A DNA stretch of 64,000 bases from Ascaris suum (GCA_013433145.1 CM024175.1:8230516-8294515); one strand, 5' to 3'. Positions 13,444-26,900 are shown, counted from the first letter of the stretch. Numbers and translations are program-made. Notes: generated by a model not told the origin, from the letters alone.

Positions 13444-14160
13444 GATCCGTTTCAAACTGTCTTAGAAATGACCTCGTCTTGATCCGCTGCGTTAATGCTC
13501 TTCACGGATTCCCGAAATATTTCATAAAATCAGACAATCACTGTTTGCTCTGATGAAGGTCGACAATGCTACGGCCAAATTTTCTTCGATATCCTTATGA
13601 GAACAGCACCGAACGGGAAGCTTTTCCGGACCCGGAGTCTGTCTATATGTCAAGGAGACCGGTCTCAAAGATAGAAGAACTCTGGTTCGCTACTCGAGCG
13701 CCTCATTCAGAAATTAAAAATAGAAATAGCGAGTCACAAAACACGAGCCATTATGGAACATAAATATGCCTAGATTTCACGTTTTAACGCTATTTGTTGC
13801 ATGAGCCACTGATATTTAATAAAGGCCAGTTTCAGACCACTGCTAAATTAGTTTATGGAGACTCACTACAGACTGAGGTCACAATGAAGGTCCCACCTAA
13901 CTTTTTGGACATAAACTTACATATTACCTCAAATGGCGTCATCTCAAGTGTGTGCGTATGTATCACAGTGAGTATGCCCCTCCCATATTAACAAAACAAA
14001 TATGAAAGAATTAAGCCGCATGCAGAAGTGAACAATTCGCGTGGTGAGTAACAGCATCCAAAGTCATCATGCAATTCGCTTACAATTTCAGATGATCCAA
14101 GCCTGCAACTTAAAAAAAACCTCAGCAACGTCATTCTCCACACAAAGAAAGTAACCTACA

Positions 14161-15098
14161 TTGCCCTCCCTACGGAAAGCCGCCATCGTCACTCTTGTTT
14201 TGATTGATTCCATAAAAAACTATGGAGCGATTAGTCTCATATCGTCTATTTGCCAAGTAATTGAGGGAGTTGTGAAGGATTTTTTGGTACACATGATAAC
14301 TGAAAAATTACTGAACCCAGGTTTTCTGTCTGGAAGGTCAACTTCGTCGCAACTGATATCCTGCATGGACGACTGTATCATGACAATGAGTCAGAAAGTA
14401 CAGATAGATGTAATATACATCGGTTATGCAAAAGCTTTTGACGTTGAGAACCATAAGAAACTCTTACACAAATTAAGGGTGCATGGATTTCAGGAGCATT
14501 GCTGCGATGGCTGGAATCATTCCTTGTAAATAGATCGTTCAGGGTTAAAGTTGGTAGATCTTTTCCTAGAAATTACAAAGTAACCAGTGGAATGCCTCAA
14601 GGGAGCGTCCTCGGACCGTTGCTTTTTTTGAAATACATAAATGATGTTCCCGATGGAATTGCCAGTACGTGTAAATTATTTGCTGACGACTGAAAAATTT
14701 ATCAACCGTTATATGATTCCACAAATGATTTTCACATCCTGCAAAAGATTTCATCTTGTTTAGTGAATGGTCAAAAACTTGGCAGTTAGATGTTTCTTAC
14801 GATCAATGCAGTATTATACATATTAATTTCTACCATGAATGCCCGCTTAGGCTAAATGGGACGCTGTTATCATCGGCTGACTGTGGCATTAGAAACCTCG
14901 CTACAAAGATTTCTCCCGACCTTCGTTGGGATACACACTATTCGGATACATTCGCTAAAGCATTCAGAGTCGTCAATGGTATATTCGGCATTCAGTGAAT
15001 ACTTTGAGGTCATATGGAGTGCACCAAAATCCAAAAGAAGACTATTAGAGCACGATGAATTTATCTCTTATCGACAAAAAGTTTGCTTAGATTGGTGA
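14161..15098 (+). mobile_element. Degenerate non-LTR retrotransposon (CR1/L2-like LINE), reverse transcriptase
   Basis: A relic of a LINE polymerase domain, readable across three frames, so at least two frameshifts. Frame one (14161-14529) has the fingers/palm start, with SGRSTSSQL and IGYAKAFD, where the usual catalytic Asp of LDFAKAFD is Gly. Frame two (14499-14693) carries LRWLESFLVNRSFRVKVG, SGMPQGSVLGPLLFLKYIND and the catalytic FADD box, which is immediately followed by a TGA stop. Frame three (14700-14998) continues with SEWSKTWQLD and KAFRVVNGIFGI, and EYFEVIWSAPKSKRR follows to about 15098. No endonuclease domain is visible upstream. The copy cannot be active. Its motif order matches CR1/L2-type elements common in nematodes. 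Confidence 0.88.
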
Positions 15099-18000
15099 CA
15101 TCGTCGTTGACAGCAGTAGCTGAACAAGAAAGGGCCTTTGATCAAGAAGGCAGCTTTGGGGAACGACAATGGAAACGCGAATGGAAAAAGTTGTTGTCAA
15201 CCGCAATTGAAAAAAAGATTTTAAACAAGAGCATGGCTATCCGAAAAATCAGCTAGCGAGGAACCCAATGTGACCCTAATATGTGGGTACTTTTGAAGTT
15301 GCGAACCATCAGAAGCCTTCGCATAATCGAATCGCTTTGAACGATCGAAACATTCCAGAAAAGCAAGAAAAAGAATCTACTGGAAAACAAACTGATTCTC
15401 ATTTATGAGGTCATTCAGAAGAAGATGAAGAGTCGCCGCATATTCGCGGCCCCTTTGAGCACCTTAAAACAGCGGGGATAAAACAAATCCGGCAGTAATT
15501 TGGAACGTCAACGGACGCAGTTGTTTCAGTACAGTCGATCGGTGTCGTCATAATGCATTCTGCAAGCCAAGTAAAAATGTGGGCAAAAACATGACTGCGT
15601 ATACAAATACACATTTTTGGAGGAAGACAGCTCGGTCGAATCAACATGCGATTGTCAAACTTCAGATTTTGCATCTTTAGTTAAATTAAGAGGTTCACCT
15701 CAAAAGTCTGTTTCACTGTATTTTTTACGAGTTGGATAGAGCGGCAGGCCATCGAAATGATGACGAGAGGCTTCGATTTTTCGTGCGGCGACCCTACGGA
15801 AATAACTTTTATCTATGATTGGAGCGTGCAAATATTCCAACAACTTAATGGATTCAATGTGTTCGGTGACACTGAAACATTCTGCACCAATTTTCGTGGT
15901 GGAAGTCACGAATGGTTAGCGGATTTGTTTGTGCCGATGTAGCCTGCTTGCCAAGTCTGTGCTATTCAAATCATATCTTGTATTCTTCTCTCATTCGTAC
16001 AGGTTTCGCAGAATCTTTTTTCTCTACACATAAAGACTTCACAGCTTATGTCCCCTGTATCAACACATTTTGATTGTATTTTGAAGACGGGTCGTGGTTG
16101 ATTGTGTCTGTCCGCCCGAGGAACTGCTTTCATAACCAGCCCATGTTCTCCGACGCGAAAGTACCGAACAAAAGCAAATTAGATGGGGGAGGGGGGTGGG
16201 AGGCTGTGAATAGAGAACTCTATCCAATGAAATGCCAAGTTTTGATTACCCAAGCCCGATTATTACGACAACTTCGGGCACGATTTCAAATGGAGCGCAT
16301 AATGCGAATACGATGTGGCATATGGTCAGGACGGCCCAAAGCAAACGATCTTCAGCTAAAATCTAAGAAGTGCAAATATTTGGCAGAACATCCGACATGA
16401 TATGCCTCTTTCTACAATAGATGGTGTTGATCACTTTAGACTTGTAATTGGCAATAAAGACTTCATTAGATGTTGCAGTGTTCCTGGAAAGTTGTTGCGA
16501 ACTGCAAACTATATTTGCAATGTTTTACAGCACACATATATAAAACGTTATCGAAGGAGCTTTATTACTTATCACGTGACCATTATAGGACATCTCATGT
16601 ATGGTCATTTGTCTGGTTTTTGATATCACATTGCCAAGTGATATCCAAGAACTGTTCACCAGTGTGCTGCTTCACGAAGTTTGCATTGGCCTATGCCACG
16701 AAAATTCCACTAGCAAATTTAGGAGTCTTAAAGTGGTGTCACTCGAATATCACAAACTCGAGTGTGAGTTGACTGCTTGTTGCAACAATATTTGCGGCTT
16801 TTCGGACATCGTGCTGCCAAAAATATTTCAATTTGCCTTCCTCTATAGTCGAAATGGTCATCGATTCCGGCCCGACAAAAAATATTGCACCGCAAACAAT
16901 GTACTGGAGAGTTTGCATCTCCCTATTGTACGAGTACCTTTTTCCTGCAGATATCATTGACTCATTCAGTTGCATCGATCTCTACCGTCTTGCTGCTCAT
17001 ATATATTGGATGCATTTTTGCGCGAGTTGTAGCCTTGCCAACTTCTCTCTCGTGTTTTCGCACCTAAAGATAGTGAAGAAAATTAATGAATAAATAGACC
17101 GACCAATAAATTGACGAATGAATAATTACATAAGTAAACAAATAAACAAACAATCAACGTTTCCGAGTATTCATTCAGTACTGGAACGAGTGCACAGCTT
17201 CTTTTAAGACAAACGTTCCATAAGCCACGGCACATTTTTTAAATTCATCTTTTCGAAGCCATGAAATTTTGCATTAAGATAATGTGATTGTTTCAGGATG
17301 GCACATTTATATAGAACAAATTTTGGCTCTCAATCGTCGCCCAAAATTCATCTCTACTTGGAGCATACACGCGTGATGGCCACACACATATCTCCGAAGA
17401 AGTGCAAATTTTCTTTCAAACTTGCCAATGGGAACGACAATTTTAACGGTAACGATCGCGTTTGGATTCATTTGTTGATGCACGATGAGATGCGAATAGC
17501 TGTGTAAGAATGCCTTATTAGCACTAGCAGATGTACACTCATGAGTTGTGTGCTTTATTTGTGTGAAGCCCTTTGACACCGCAGTGGAGTGACCACTATC
17601 TCGCCGAGTAAAGCAAATTGTGCCTGCAAGCAGAGACTCTCAAGTGGAGGTACATGACGCTTGCCTTCCTTCTTCCACCTCTCCCTCCTGCACTATCTCC
17701 ATTGGTGACAGCATACGGTGAAGTTAATAGTGTTAGTGTTTTGTGCTATTAGTATGAGACAGTCAAGCGATATTGGCCACTCTGATATAGGAGAAACCTA
17801 TGTCGCTCTGCAGCGTTGTTCAGGAGCGGAATGTCATTGCTTCAGATCAGTCAAGTTCGTCCATCATCGCGATGCGCTCATCCACGACCTTCTCGACGAT
17901 GGATAGTTTTCGTATTCCAAGAGACTCTTTGTTCGCAAACTCCCTCACCAAATGTTTCACTGACTCTCTCAACGTTGGTAAGTCTATCGGGATATTGCAG

Positions 18001-20542
18001 TTCCCATGCTTATCTGTACGTATCAAAACTAACTCTTCACCTTGCCTCAGACTCGCATGATAACTTCGCTCTCGATGACCTGTGAATACATCGTGAGCAG
18101 ACCAGTGAAAAATCTCGGCAATTCGCCTGCCAGGCGATCGTTGTGCTACTGATCTATCGTGTTCGCTGTAGCTGGTCATTGGTTTTGATGATGTTCCTCA
18201 ATTTCAGTGCGCGCACACTGCACCTATTAATAATGGCTAACCTGTCTTGTTATAGCCAAGTTTTGCGTCAACACGCCTGGTCAGAGCGCAGTACAGCAGC
18301 TGGAGTACTCCATACTGCTAGTGTCACCTTTGCTTCGGTGCTTGCAGTTACATACTCATCAGTCGTGTTGGACGCTGATTAATGTGTACAGTAGAATCGA
18401 CGGGTTCGAAACAAAAAAGCGATATAGCTATCGCTTGGCAACTGAACTACCCCAAGCTCGAACATCTGTTTTCGTCGATGATTTAAAAATCTTGATTATC
18501 ACCGAGTATAAGCCAGAATAAAAATATGTCGCCATAAGCAAACCATACATATTATTACGTATGTAATGCGCACATAGAATAGAGTGGAAGAGGATGGAAG
18601 TTCCACTCTCTGTATAAAATGATTTCCCTTCCTCATAACAACGAAGCCAACGTTTAGGTAGGATCACATATCCCGTTCCTTAATGACCGACGTAGGTCGT
18701 TGTTCAGTTCATAGCTACATGTATGTGTACATAACTGAAAATAGACTACAAATACGTCTTACAACTTTGCTTGCTATAAACGTCCTCAAATTTGCTTCCT
18801 CCCCAAAACAGCTTTCTAATGGTTTTAATTATGGTTACGCGTCCGGTCGTGATGACACACAGCCAATTCAGCGTTATCGAAGCATTCTGAAGTGGCAACT
18901 TTAATCATTTTTGGTCTTCACATTCCAGCTACTAGCTTCACACATGTCTCCACTTTTGCTCTTGCGATGCCCATATCATGAAAAGTAGGAGGAATTACTG
19001 TGCGGCATCAGCGCGAACCAATTTCGACATGGTTGTGGGAAAACTTGGCAACATTGTCGAGTCTTGTGCAGGTAAGACGATCGTAATCACGATTGACCTT
19101 CTATTCGATGTGGAGGCGTTCACTCCTAATTTGAGCAACTGGTTTTGCACGGTTCCGCACCCTCCAGCAGACACAGAAAACGATTTCCGCTTTAAAGTGC
19201 TACGCAAGGAAGTGGCGTAAGTGCGTTTGTTTGCAACATTAGGTGGTTTACACTAAATTAGACGCCAACCTGATTAAGGGAGCCGAAAGATGTTTAGAAG
19301 GAGGTTTCCATCGACTTGACTTACCAAGAGTGGCGTGTTCAGGCAGACTTTAAAGTCTGAAGGTAGACACTCTGGAACCTCTTCGTTTTCACCTTGATAT
19401 CATCGTGCAACAAACTCCGTAAATCTTTGATCACTTGTCCAGATGTGAGTCCCACAAGCTGATACCACGAATGCAAACCTGACCTAATAGATCACGGGTG
19501 AGCATCTAAAATTATTCACATGCAAACAAGGTTATTGGCTCATGGTGTAATCTAACTAAGAAAGCGTCAGTTTTGAAATGACCGCGGGTTTCAAAAGTTA
19601 ATTATTAGATTAGTCAGCTGTTGTTCTCAATTTAAGGGTTCTAATTCTCGCCACTTGAATGCTCTTTTTTCTTGTTCCATTTTCGCCCCCACATTGTTGT
19701 ACATACTCGACAACGCGATCTGCAGATGAATACATTATTTCTGACATGCTGAATGAGTGCCAATTCTTTCATTTGTTCATTCAATCACTCGCTATGAGGG
19801 CTTATTTCGCCTCCGTGAAGGCACTAACTTGTGACATCTGAACTCTAGCGAGTCCCCTTTTCTTGCCCTCCCGTCGGGAACGAAGAGGAGAGGGTAAGAA
19901 GGGAAGCCAAAAAAGAGTGCAATTTGCAGTCTAATTTCAAATTCAGACGAAAGGAATATAGTAGACGGAGAGCAAGAGGCAAAAGTCAAAAAATCGTGGG
20001 GATTCTGCGAGTTAAGATTCCTGCGAGTTAAAAACGAGTTAAGCTCTTAAAGTGATTCCTTTTTGGATGGCAGAGGTCACCGCTGTGCATTTTATACTTC
20101 ACGTCATACAACATCATTATGACAGTTGCGCTCGCAGATAGATTTCCAAACAGTCTATCAGGCTGTAAGACGAGTTTGATGCAGCGTGCACGTTTTTGGA
20201 AGATCTTAGATGATCTTATGTGCAGACACACCAAAGAGCAATATGTTGGTGAAGTTTCGCATCTCAGCAAATCCCCTTCAGACAGGCATTCGGGAGGATT
20301 CGGAACTTAAGTTTTTTAACCAGTGGCGCTTCCTTGACAACTATGATGGCTTTGAGTTTCCGTCCGAGACTCCCTCTGTCAGCTTTCAAATGTGATTCCA
20401 GTAGGGTTCTAGGAATTGGGATGGGTTACGGTCCCATCTCATTCCTGAGACTGGTCATGATTCCATACGCTCATGAGTAAACAGCACTTGATAGAGCTGC
20501 TTTGTTTTTCCTAACGCTAATTGCCACCCGCCCTTTTTGAAG
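15099..20542. other. Region with scattered exon-like fragments, unassigned
   Basis: If the BTB gene starting at 20543 is IBtk-like, its ankyrin and RCC1-repeat exons should lie here, but I cannot read any RCC1 signature. Candidate fragments: 17310-17452 plus (after TTTCAG, before GTAACG), 18978-19071 plus (ends before GTAAGA), 20210-20395 plus. On the minus strand 17847-18179 is open and protein-like (includes NIPIDLPTLRESVKHLVREF), as are 15700-15909 and 16739-16975. Both strands are open in places, so none is assigned. Confidence 0.4.
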
Positions 20543-20914
20543 ATGGCGTTAAATGCTGTTTCATCGTTGACCGTTCGCCAGCAGGGCAGATCTTAGCTAT
20601 AGGAACAGAGACTGTTGTTAATATATTTCAGTGCAGCAATTTAGAGAAGGATCGTGATCATAGTGGCGGTGGCGCCTTTAGAAACGAGAAAATGTTTCCG
20701 TTGAAGTTGAACCACATTTCAATAACTGGTAGCAGGCTGCTAACTCGGTAATCAGACACTATTCCACAGCTAACCAGTGCCTTTTGGGACCATAACCAGT
20801 GCCTTTTCAGTGACTTCACACTGCATTGTCGCGATGGAGATGTAAGAATCTCGAAAAGCGCACTATTTTTGAGCTCTGACTACTTTCGATTCCTCTTCAC
20901 AGCAAACGATGAAG
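20543..20914 (+). CDS. BTB/POZ-domain protein, IBtk-like, partial (two exons)
   Basis: Two exons, about 20543-20747 and 20811-20914, join in frame across a 63-base GT-AG intron. The second encodes the first half of a BTB fold: DFTLHCRDGDVRISKSALFL then SSDYFRFLF, matching the usual pattern of a D-F/V start, a surface-exposed strand, and S-x-Y/F-F-x-x-L/M-F. The first exon has VDRSPAGQILAIGTE, which resembles the segment just before the first BTB domain of IBtk (inhibitor of Bruton tyrosine kinase, a CUL3 adaptor). BTB proteins of this type recruit substrates to CUL3 ubiquitin ligases. The second half of the BTB domain was not located with confidence. The BTB assignment is fairly firm; the IBtk identity is an inference and other nematode BTB families are possible. 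Confidence 0.5.
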
Positions 20915-22130
20915 GTCTGAGTTCATTGGAGCACACCATCGAAAGCTATAGTAAATCGACAGTTGAACAGGTTGGAAGAGTATTCGTTTTCATCAACAGC
21001 GAAAGGCACAAGATAAGTTTGCAAATATTTCGGTCAAAACGTTCGTCAAAAAGAGGATGATGAACAGCGGGAGCAAATTTGCGCTTTTCTTGTTCGGAAG
21101 AAGAAGTGGAGGAGAGAATAAGACAATGAAAGCTGCTCGTCAACAGCGATGGGGAAACAAGCTCATCACTCTTTCTCATCCATCTGCACCCACCAGCACC
21201 TTACCAAAGCGACTCTAATATTTTCAACTATATGTCATCTATATAATTCATTACATGCAGACCCAAGCAAAGAAGGAACTACTTTCAACTCGAGATTCTA
21301 TCTTAGTGTTAAGGATCAGGTCGAATAGCTGGGTTAATCAATATTCAAAAAGTGGCATCATCAGGATGATACTTCCTCAATCAACGACTAATTTCTTTAT
21401 CGATTGGCCGCATCATTAAAAAAATGCATGAAACTTCATTTCCCTTTTTGTGCACTTCTACAAGTTTCTGAAAGTGCATTAGATGCTTTCGTATGGAAAT
21501 TGGGTGTCTGTCACTGTCGCCGATGTCTTCGGCTTGAGGAGTTCGAAGTAGGATTACGTAACCTATTGAGTGTTTGTATGTCATAAATAGGACGCCTTCG
21601 ATGCAGCATTCAAACCATACGTTCCATACAATCACTTTCGACGAAATTATAGATATTTCCATAGGTATATAAACGTCCGCGTCATCTGAAAAAAATAAAA
21701 ATAAAAAATACGAAAAAGGGAAACAAAAGGAAGGGGAAATCGCATTTCGACTGCATTACAGTGCGCTGTTTATATATACCCTCGAGGTACATGTTCGAAA
21801 ATCACCGAAACAACGTGTAACGAACGCACGAATGAAAAAATTTTCACGACAGGCATTGCATGTGAAAAACGAACATATTTAAGCTGTGTGCTTCGTCGGG
21901 AATATACGGAAGTGTATTGCATTGTATACCGGAAAGCGCGTGAAAGGCTACGCTGCAATAAGGATGCAGTGAATTTTGAATCGTCACAAATGTTCCATGA
22001 AGCGAGGCGCGAGCTACAACGGACTGTCAATTTCACGCTAGCTGAATCTGGTCACCATAACAAACACCGCAGCAAATGGAAATTCTTTCTTCTTGCATAG
22101 TCGTTTGGCTAGAACCATTGTAAGTTTTAG

Positions 22131-22289
22131 GTGCTTGTCTTCATCACAACTGGAACTTTCCGAGTGCCACCTGCGCTTACACCTAACTTCGCTCAAGAGT
22201 TACTCGACGTTGTCGCCCTTTTCAAACCACTCAACAGGGAAGCCTTTCGAAACACCATACACAAAGCGTTATGTGAAAATGCCGCAAAG
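22131..22289 (+). CDS. Candidate exon, unassigned
   Basis: Follows a TTTTAG acceptor-like site and ends AAAG before GTAAGG. The frame reads VLVFITTGTFRVPPALTP then FAQELLDVVALFKPLNREAF and ends CENAAK. Composition is protein-like. It lies between the BTB exons and the exon at 22973 on the same strand and may belong to that gene, but the phase from the preceding exon does not connect directly, so another exon would be needed between them. A competing frame is also open. Confidence 0.3.
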
Positions 22290-22972
22290 GTAAGGGTTCT
22301 AAAGAGAGACCAAATTGATGTTTTAAGGTTAGTGAATGGTCCGGGGTGCCTGAAGGTTCCGCTCATACATCCAGCAGGGAACTTATAAACCTGCCCTCTC
22401 AGAGGTCCTCCTTAGAAACTTCTGAGTGACTTCGGCTATCAATGAAAGCAAAGAGATTTCTCTTCTCCTCAATTTCTTTTCTTTTTGCACATATCTTTTC
22501 TTCTTTTGCTTTGTTTGTATGTATTTGTGCATTCGCCTGAAATGCAACAGATTTTGTGCTTTCGCATGTACTGCGCTTGTTTCTATACATGTCTATGTGT
22601 GCGTTTGTGAACGCTTGCGCACAGGTGCGTCTGATAGCTTTAAGACACGGACCACAATTGTTGTCGAAAAAACCCGGTGGGTCTAGTCGCGCTGGCACTA
22701 TTTGAGATCCGCCTCCTTCATTGGCAGTTGCTACCGCAAAAAACTTGTCGAATCTCTCCCGTTCGCATGAATTTCCACGTACTTCGAGGATGCCTATGTT
22801 TGAAATTGTTTCCTTCTCTCCCGGAGAGCGCTAGGGTGAAGCAGATAGTCATGATTTAACGATCAAATTATGTTAAACACAAGTTCTTGATATTTGACTA
22901 GCACAATTACACATCGTTTCAGCCTTCTTGTAACTAAACTCTTGAGAGGAAAGCCGCGCTAGTTGGAATTAC

Positions 22973-23161
22973 TTGCAGGATTTCCGCGATCTTAACACAA
23001 TTGTTGAACTTCTTGCATTCGCCCATGAAGCAAACCTCTCACAGCTGAAGCAAATGTGCATCTCCATCATCGTTGGCGAACACTATCAACGTTTCAAACA
23101 GTACTACAACGAAGAAGTGATTCGGAGTCTTTTCATATCTTTTAATTCATCACCGCTTTAG
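22973..23161 (+). CDS. Candidate exon, helical post-BTB segment, IBtk-like
   Basis: Starts at or just after a TTGCAG acceptor and reads ELLAFAHEANLSQLKQMC followed by an amphipathic helix, ending in a TAG at 23159-23161 or at an unseen donor. The pattern (L-L-x-F-A, then Q-L-K-x-x-C) resembles the helices that follow the second BTB domain in IBtk and BTB proteins in general. It is on the same strand 2 kb downstream of the BTB exon pair and is probably part of the same gene, though intervening exons are missing from my reading. Confidence 0.4.
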   Translation: MQDFRDLNTIVELLAFAHEANLSQLKQMCISIIVGEHYQRFKQYYNEEVIRSLFISFNSSPL

Positions 23162-23400
23162 ACGATCGAAATGCTTGGCGTCCAGGCGCTCATAGCAAAC
23201 AAGCAGCAGACGTAAATAGGGAATGAGCAAGCTCATCCTCGCCCTCGCCTACTTCTATCGCGCGAGGAGAGCTTTCCGTACCATCCCCCTTGATTCTATT
23301 TCATAATTTCGAGATGATCATTGTTGCAATAATCCCCTTGCATTTCTTGCATTTCCTCTTCGTTCTTAAGGCGGCGTTGTCGTCACGCTTATCATCTTCT

Positions 23401-23572
<172 letters not shown>

Positions 23573-23643
23573 GGTGTATTTACATTTCACATCCTGCAGC
23601 AATAGTGCGTCTTACTGTGATCATAGAGCATCATAAGGGGGAA

Positions 23644-23654
23644 GGGGGGGGGGG
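23644..23654. repeat. G11 homopolymer tract
   Basis: A run of 11 G just 75 bases after the AT array, preceded by a shorter G run. One of six G/C tracts of at least 11 bases in this window. Confidence 0.95.
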
Positions 23655-23688
23655 AAGTAGCGGAGCAGCTGGCGTGCGTGCTATTCCT

Positions 23689-23955
23689 TCAGAGTTTTGA
23701 CGCTTCGCTTAGGATTCCTGATCTGATGGGAATCCTGTTCCACACTTCTTCCTCGATCTTGCCTGAAGGGACATTTTCAGTCTCCTGATGTTGCGCACCG
23801 GTCGCTGTACGAGCGAATACGACGAAGTGGCTTTCTGATGACAATTTCACCACTATCTCGCATCGAATCGCTTTGGCGCCAATCTCGTAAATGCAGGCAG
23901 GTATATCGGTACGGTAGGAAGAGTTCAGCAACTTTTGCAGAGTCGACTCCCGAAC
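23689..23955 (-). CDS. Unassigned minus-strand coding-like exon
   Basis: I do not recognise this protein. The minus frame is open from an acceptor-like TTAG near 23956 to a TGA at 23689-23691 and reads convincingly as protein: starts [17 protein letters not shown], contains [19 protein letters not shown] and [15 protein letters not shown], ends [12 protein letters not shown]. Codons are varied in the third position. The opposite strand is not comparably open. It could be the last exon of a minus-strand gene whose other exons are hidden in 24-27 kb, or a retroelement relic. Confidence 0.35.
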   Translation of the reverse strand, partial: VRESTLQKLLNSSYRTDIPACIYEIGAKAIRCEIVVKLSSESHFVVFARTATGAQHQETENVPSGKIEEEVWNRIPIRSGILSEASKL

Positions 23956-23959
23956 ATGG

Positions 23960-26900
23960 AACTAACGCGATCTGGAACGAAGTTGATTGATGCTTAGTGT
24001 GTCTGAAATAAATTTTTTTTTTCCTTCTCGAAGTTTAAGGTTTTATTTTGGTTGAAAAGAGACGACCCAGTTGAGAGCAGAGAACTATATTTCTGAAAGT
24101 TTCAAGCAACCTGGAATCTCGGAAAAAAGGGAACCTGTATCGCTTACCCGAAATGGCGCGCATGGTCGCAGCGGAGTAGGACTGAAACTCTCAGAACGTG
24201 AAACTATACAAGCATGGAAAACCAACCGTTCATGAGCTTCTGCTCTGTCTTCCGCATTGCTGCGGTGGCAATCAAAAGCGGAAGCGCTGCAAAGCTGAAT
24301 CAGCGGAGTACTCGGTAATCTGGAGCTTTAAATCTGACAGAAAGATCGGCGATGCAACGGTTCTTTCATAAGTCTATTTTCTTTACGGTTAAGGACCGCA
24401 AACCTTTTGCCTTGAAACCAAGTCTCAACATGTCCTCGTTTTTCTGGGTGCATGGATGCACAACTCAGATTCATCGGTGAAGCCTTCGTTCACCTCCATT
24501 CCTCTTCGTGAGTGCCTACTTTCATTGGTCGTTTGCTGCTTGAAGGAAATGAAGGGGATTTATCAATTTCTGCGATGGGATAGATAGGTCTATAAATGCA
24601 TTTAGCAAGGCTAGGTTTAACATCTTTTGCTCGTACTAACTTGCATTAAGTGGCAATGAGCGATCAGTTGAGTTACAGGTAGTTCATTTCGACCATATTG
24701 CAGCTTGAGCTCATACCTGTATTTTTCTTGCTCGCGCTGCATGGCGTTGCAGTAATTGGCGGTCTTAGCTTTCTCTGGCTTTTCCGAAGCTACTTCATTC
24801 TCTTCGGTATGCGTTGCGCTCTTAGCGCCACTTCATCTTAGTAGGTGATGGATTTTCCCACTTCTTTTTCAATCGTTCAACCAATACTTTTTCATGGACT
24901 TTGTGGCGGTCTTACTTCTTTGCATATCAGTTGTCGCTTTAGGTAACTCTTACAGAATTCTGGAACTGAAAATTTTTTTTGACTTTCTTGCACTTCATTT
25001 TTCTGCTCAGATGTCTTGTTGAAAGAGTCGACATAGGGAAAAAGGGGATCCTTAAATTATTGTTTTAGTTGGTCAGTGTAGGCAATATCTCGCCTTCGTT
25101 TTTGCATTATTCGGAAGACATAGTAGAGTGAGTTTTGCCAAGAACTGCTATCGCAGTTCATACGCTGTATCCGAGAATCGGCTTTTGTTGATGGGAGTCG
25201 ATTGATGACTGTAAAGGATGACATTGTAATATTTTCAGTGATTTCAGTATCTATTCGCACCTTTTCCTCACTAAAATAAGTGAATAAGAGATATTTCTGA
25301 CAATGTTGAAGGAAATTCGAGCATGAATTTTGAACTCATATATTGTAATGTTTTAATAAGAACTGTTTAATACGAGCTTCAAAAATGCCGATCAAGTTGA
25401 TATTGAGTTTGTCGACAAGTGACCTTAGTGGAGATTTTCTTGCGGAATTTCTTTGCTATTGTTTGTTCGCATTTCAACGCGCATTTTGATAACTTCGCTA
25501 TGTTATTTTGCGAATGCGACTTGCAATGTGTCATGCAAATTCCAAAATATTACCTTTTTTTTAAACAAAAGGACCGCGTTTAATTCTCCACTCTTCCGAC
25601 TCTCGGGTTAGATTTTATCACCGATTGTAGCTAGATGCAGTGCAGTTGTATTCATTCTGTCATGCTCATGTTGCATTGATGAGCCACGTAAAGATAAATA
25701 TGTTTTCTCTCCCAATGTTTGCACAGAAAATGGAACTCAGCCTCCAGACTGATCAAGTCAATGACGTGACGAAGTTGCGCTGACGATATTAACATGTATG
25801 GTAATTGCATCAATATTTGAACGCCGATGATCCTTTCACTCACTTCACGCCTCTTGCACCCTCAGAGGTGGTCGTATTTCTTTTTGGCGTTTCAGTGTTA
25901 CGTGGCGCTAGAACACGTTGCAGGTGTGGTTCACTTTCGTTTGTTCATCTGTGTTTGCTAGGCTCTCCTTCCCATAACGCGTTCAGGTGCCATACAAGTG
26001 TGATTTTATCGTCAACGATTTGCCCAGCGAGTTGCTTTTTGCGAGAGAACTGTTATTGTGCACTCTGTCGTCGCTAAATATCTGTACTCGTACCGCAAAC
26101 TTTGACTATTTGGTTTGAGCGACGATTTCCTTAATATTTGAGCAGCAACAACAAAGGATTTCACTGAATGTGAACTAAGCATGCTTAAGGCATCAGAAAG
26201 AGAGGACGACGACCGGTGATGGGGTAGCCAGCTGAACAGAAGGTTGAACAAGGTCAAATAAACAGAGTGTTTTATATGACCAAGAGGAGGAGTTACTAAT
26301 GTCTATGAGTTCACAGAGAGACCTGGAGTCTGCCATATATGCCGATCGTTCTAAAGCATCGACATGTGTACGAATGTCACGGACCTGGATAAGCCCTGAT
26401 ATGGGGCGCATTGAAGCGTTGCTACTCCTTCATGCTGCGGACTTTGTGGACACGAGTAGAGGCCTCATTGAAGGGTGTAGAGGTCCAGTTGGAGCGACGG
26501 GTGTCCAGGAGACGAGTTTGGCTTCGATTATACATTTTTAGACTTCAGTAATCAAGGAAACTTCGTCATGGACGGTGACTGAGGGAGCTCACCATCCGAT
26601 ATGATGACAGCCGCATAGCATCACTTGCTGCGAAAGATGGCGGTAAGAAGATAATCTCAGCAACCTTGCTGACACCACCAATGGGCCGGATAAGCACATA
26701 CATGTTCTGTTTGTTCAGCTCATGTTCCATCGTGCACGAACACGGTGAGGTCGACCTGCTTTGTTTGAATTGCGGGATGTATGTCGTCTGTAATTTCAAT
26801 CAGCCCCACTTGAATGTTTCGACGGTGGGGATGCCAACAATTCAACAGCGAGACTCCAAACCAGTCTCAACTATTTTTCGGTCCTTCGTTCAAAAAGCTT

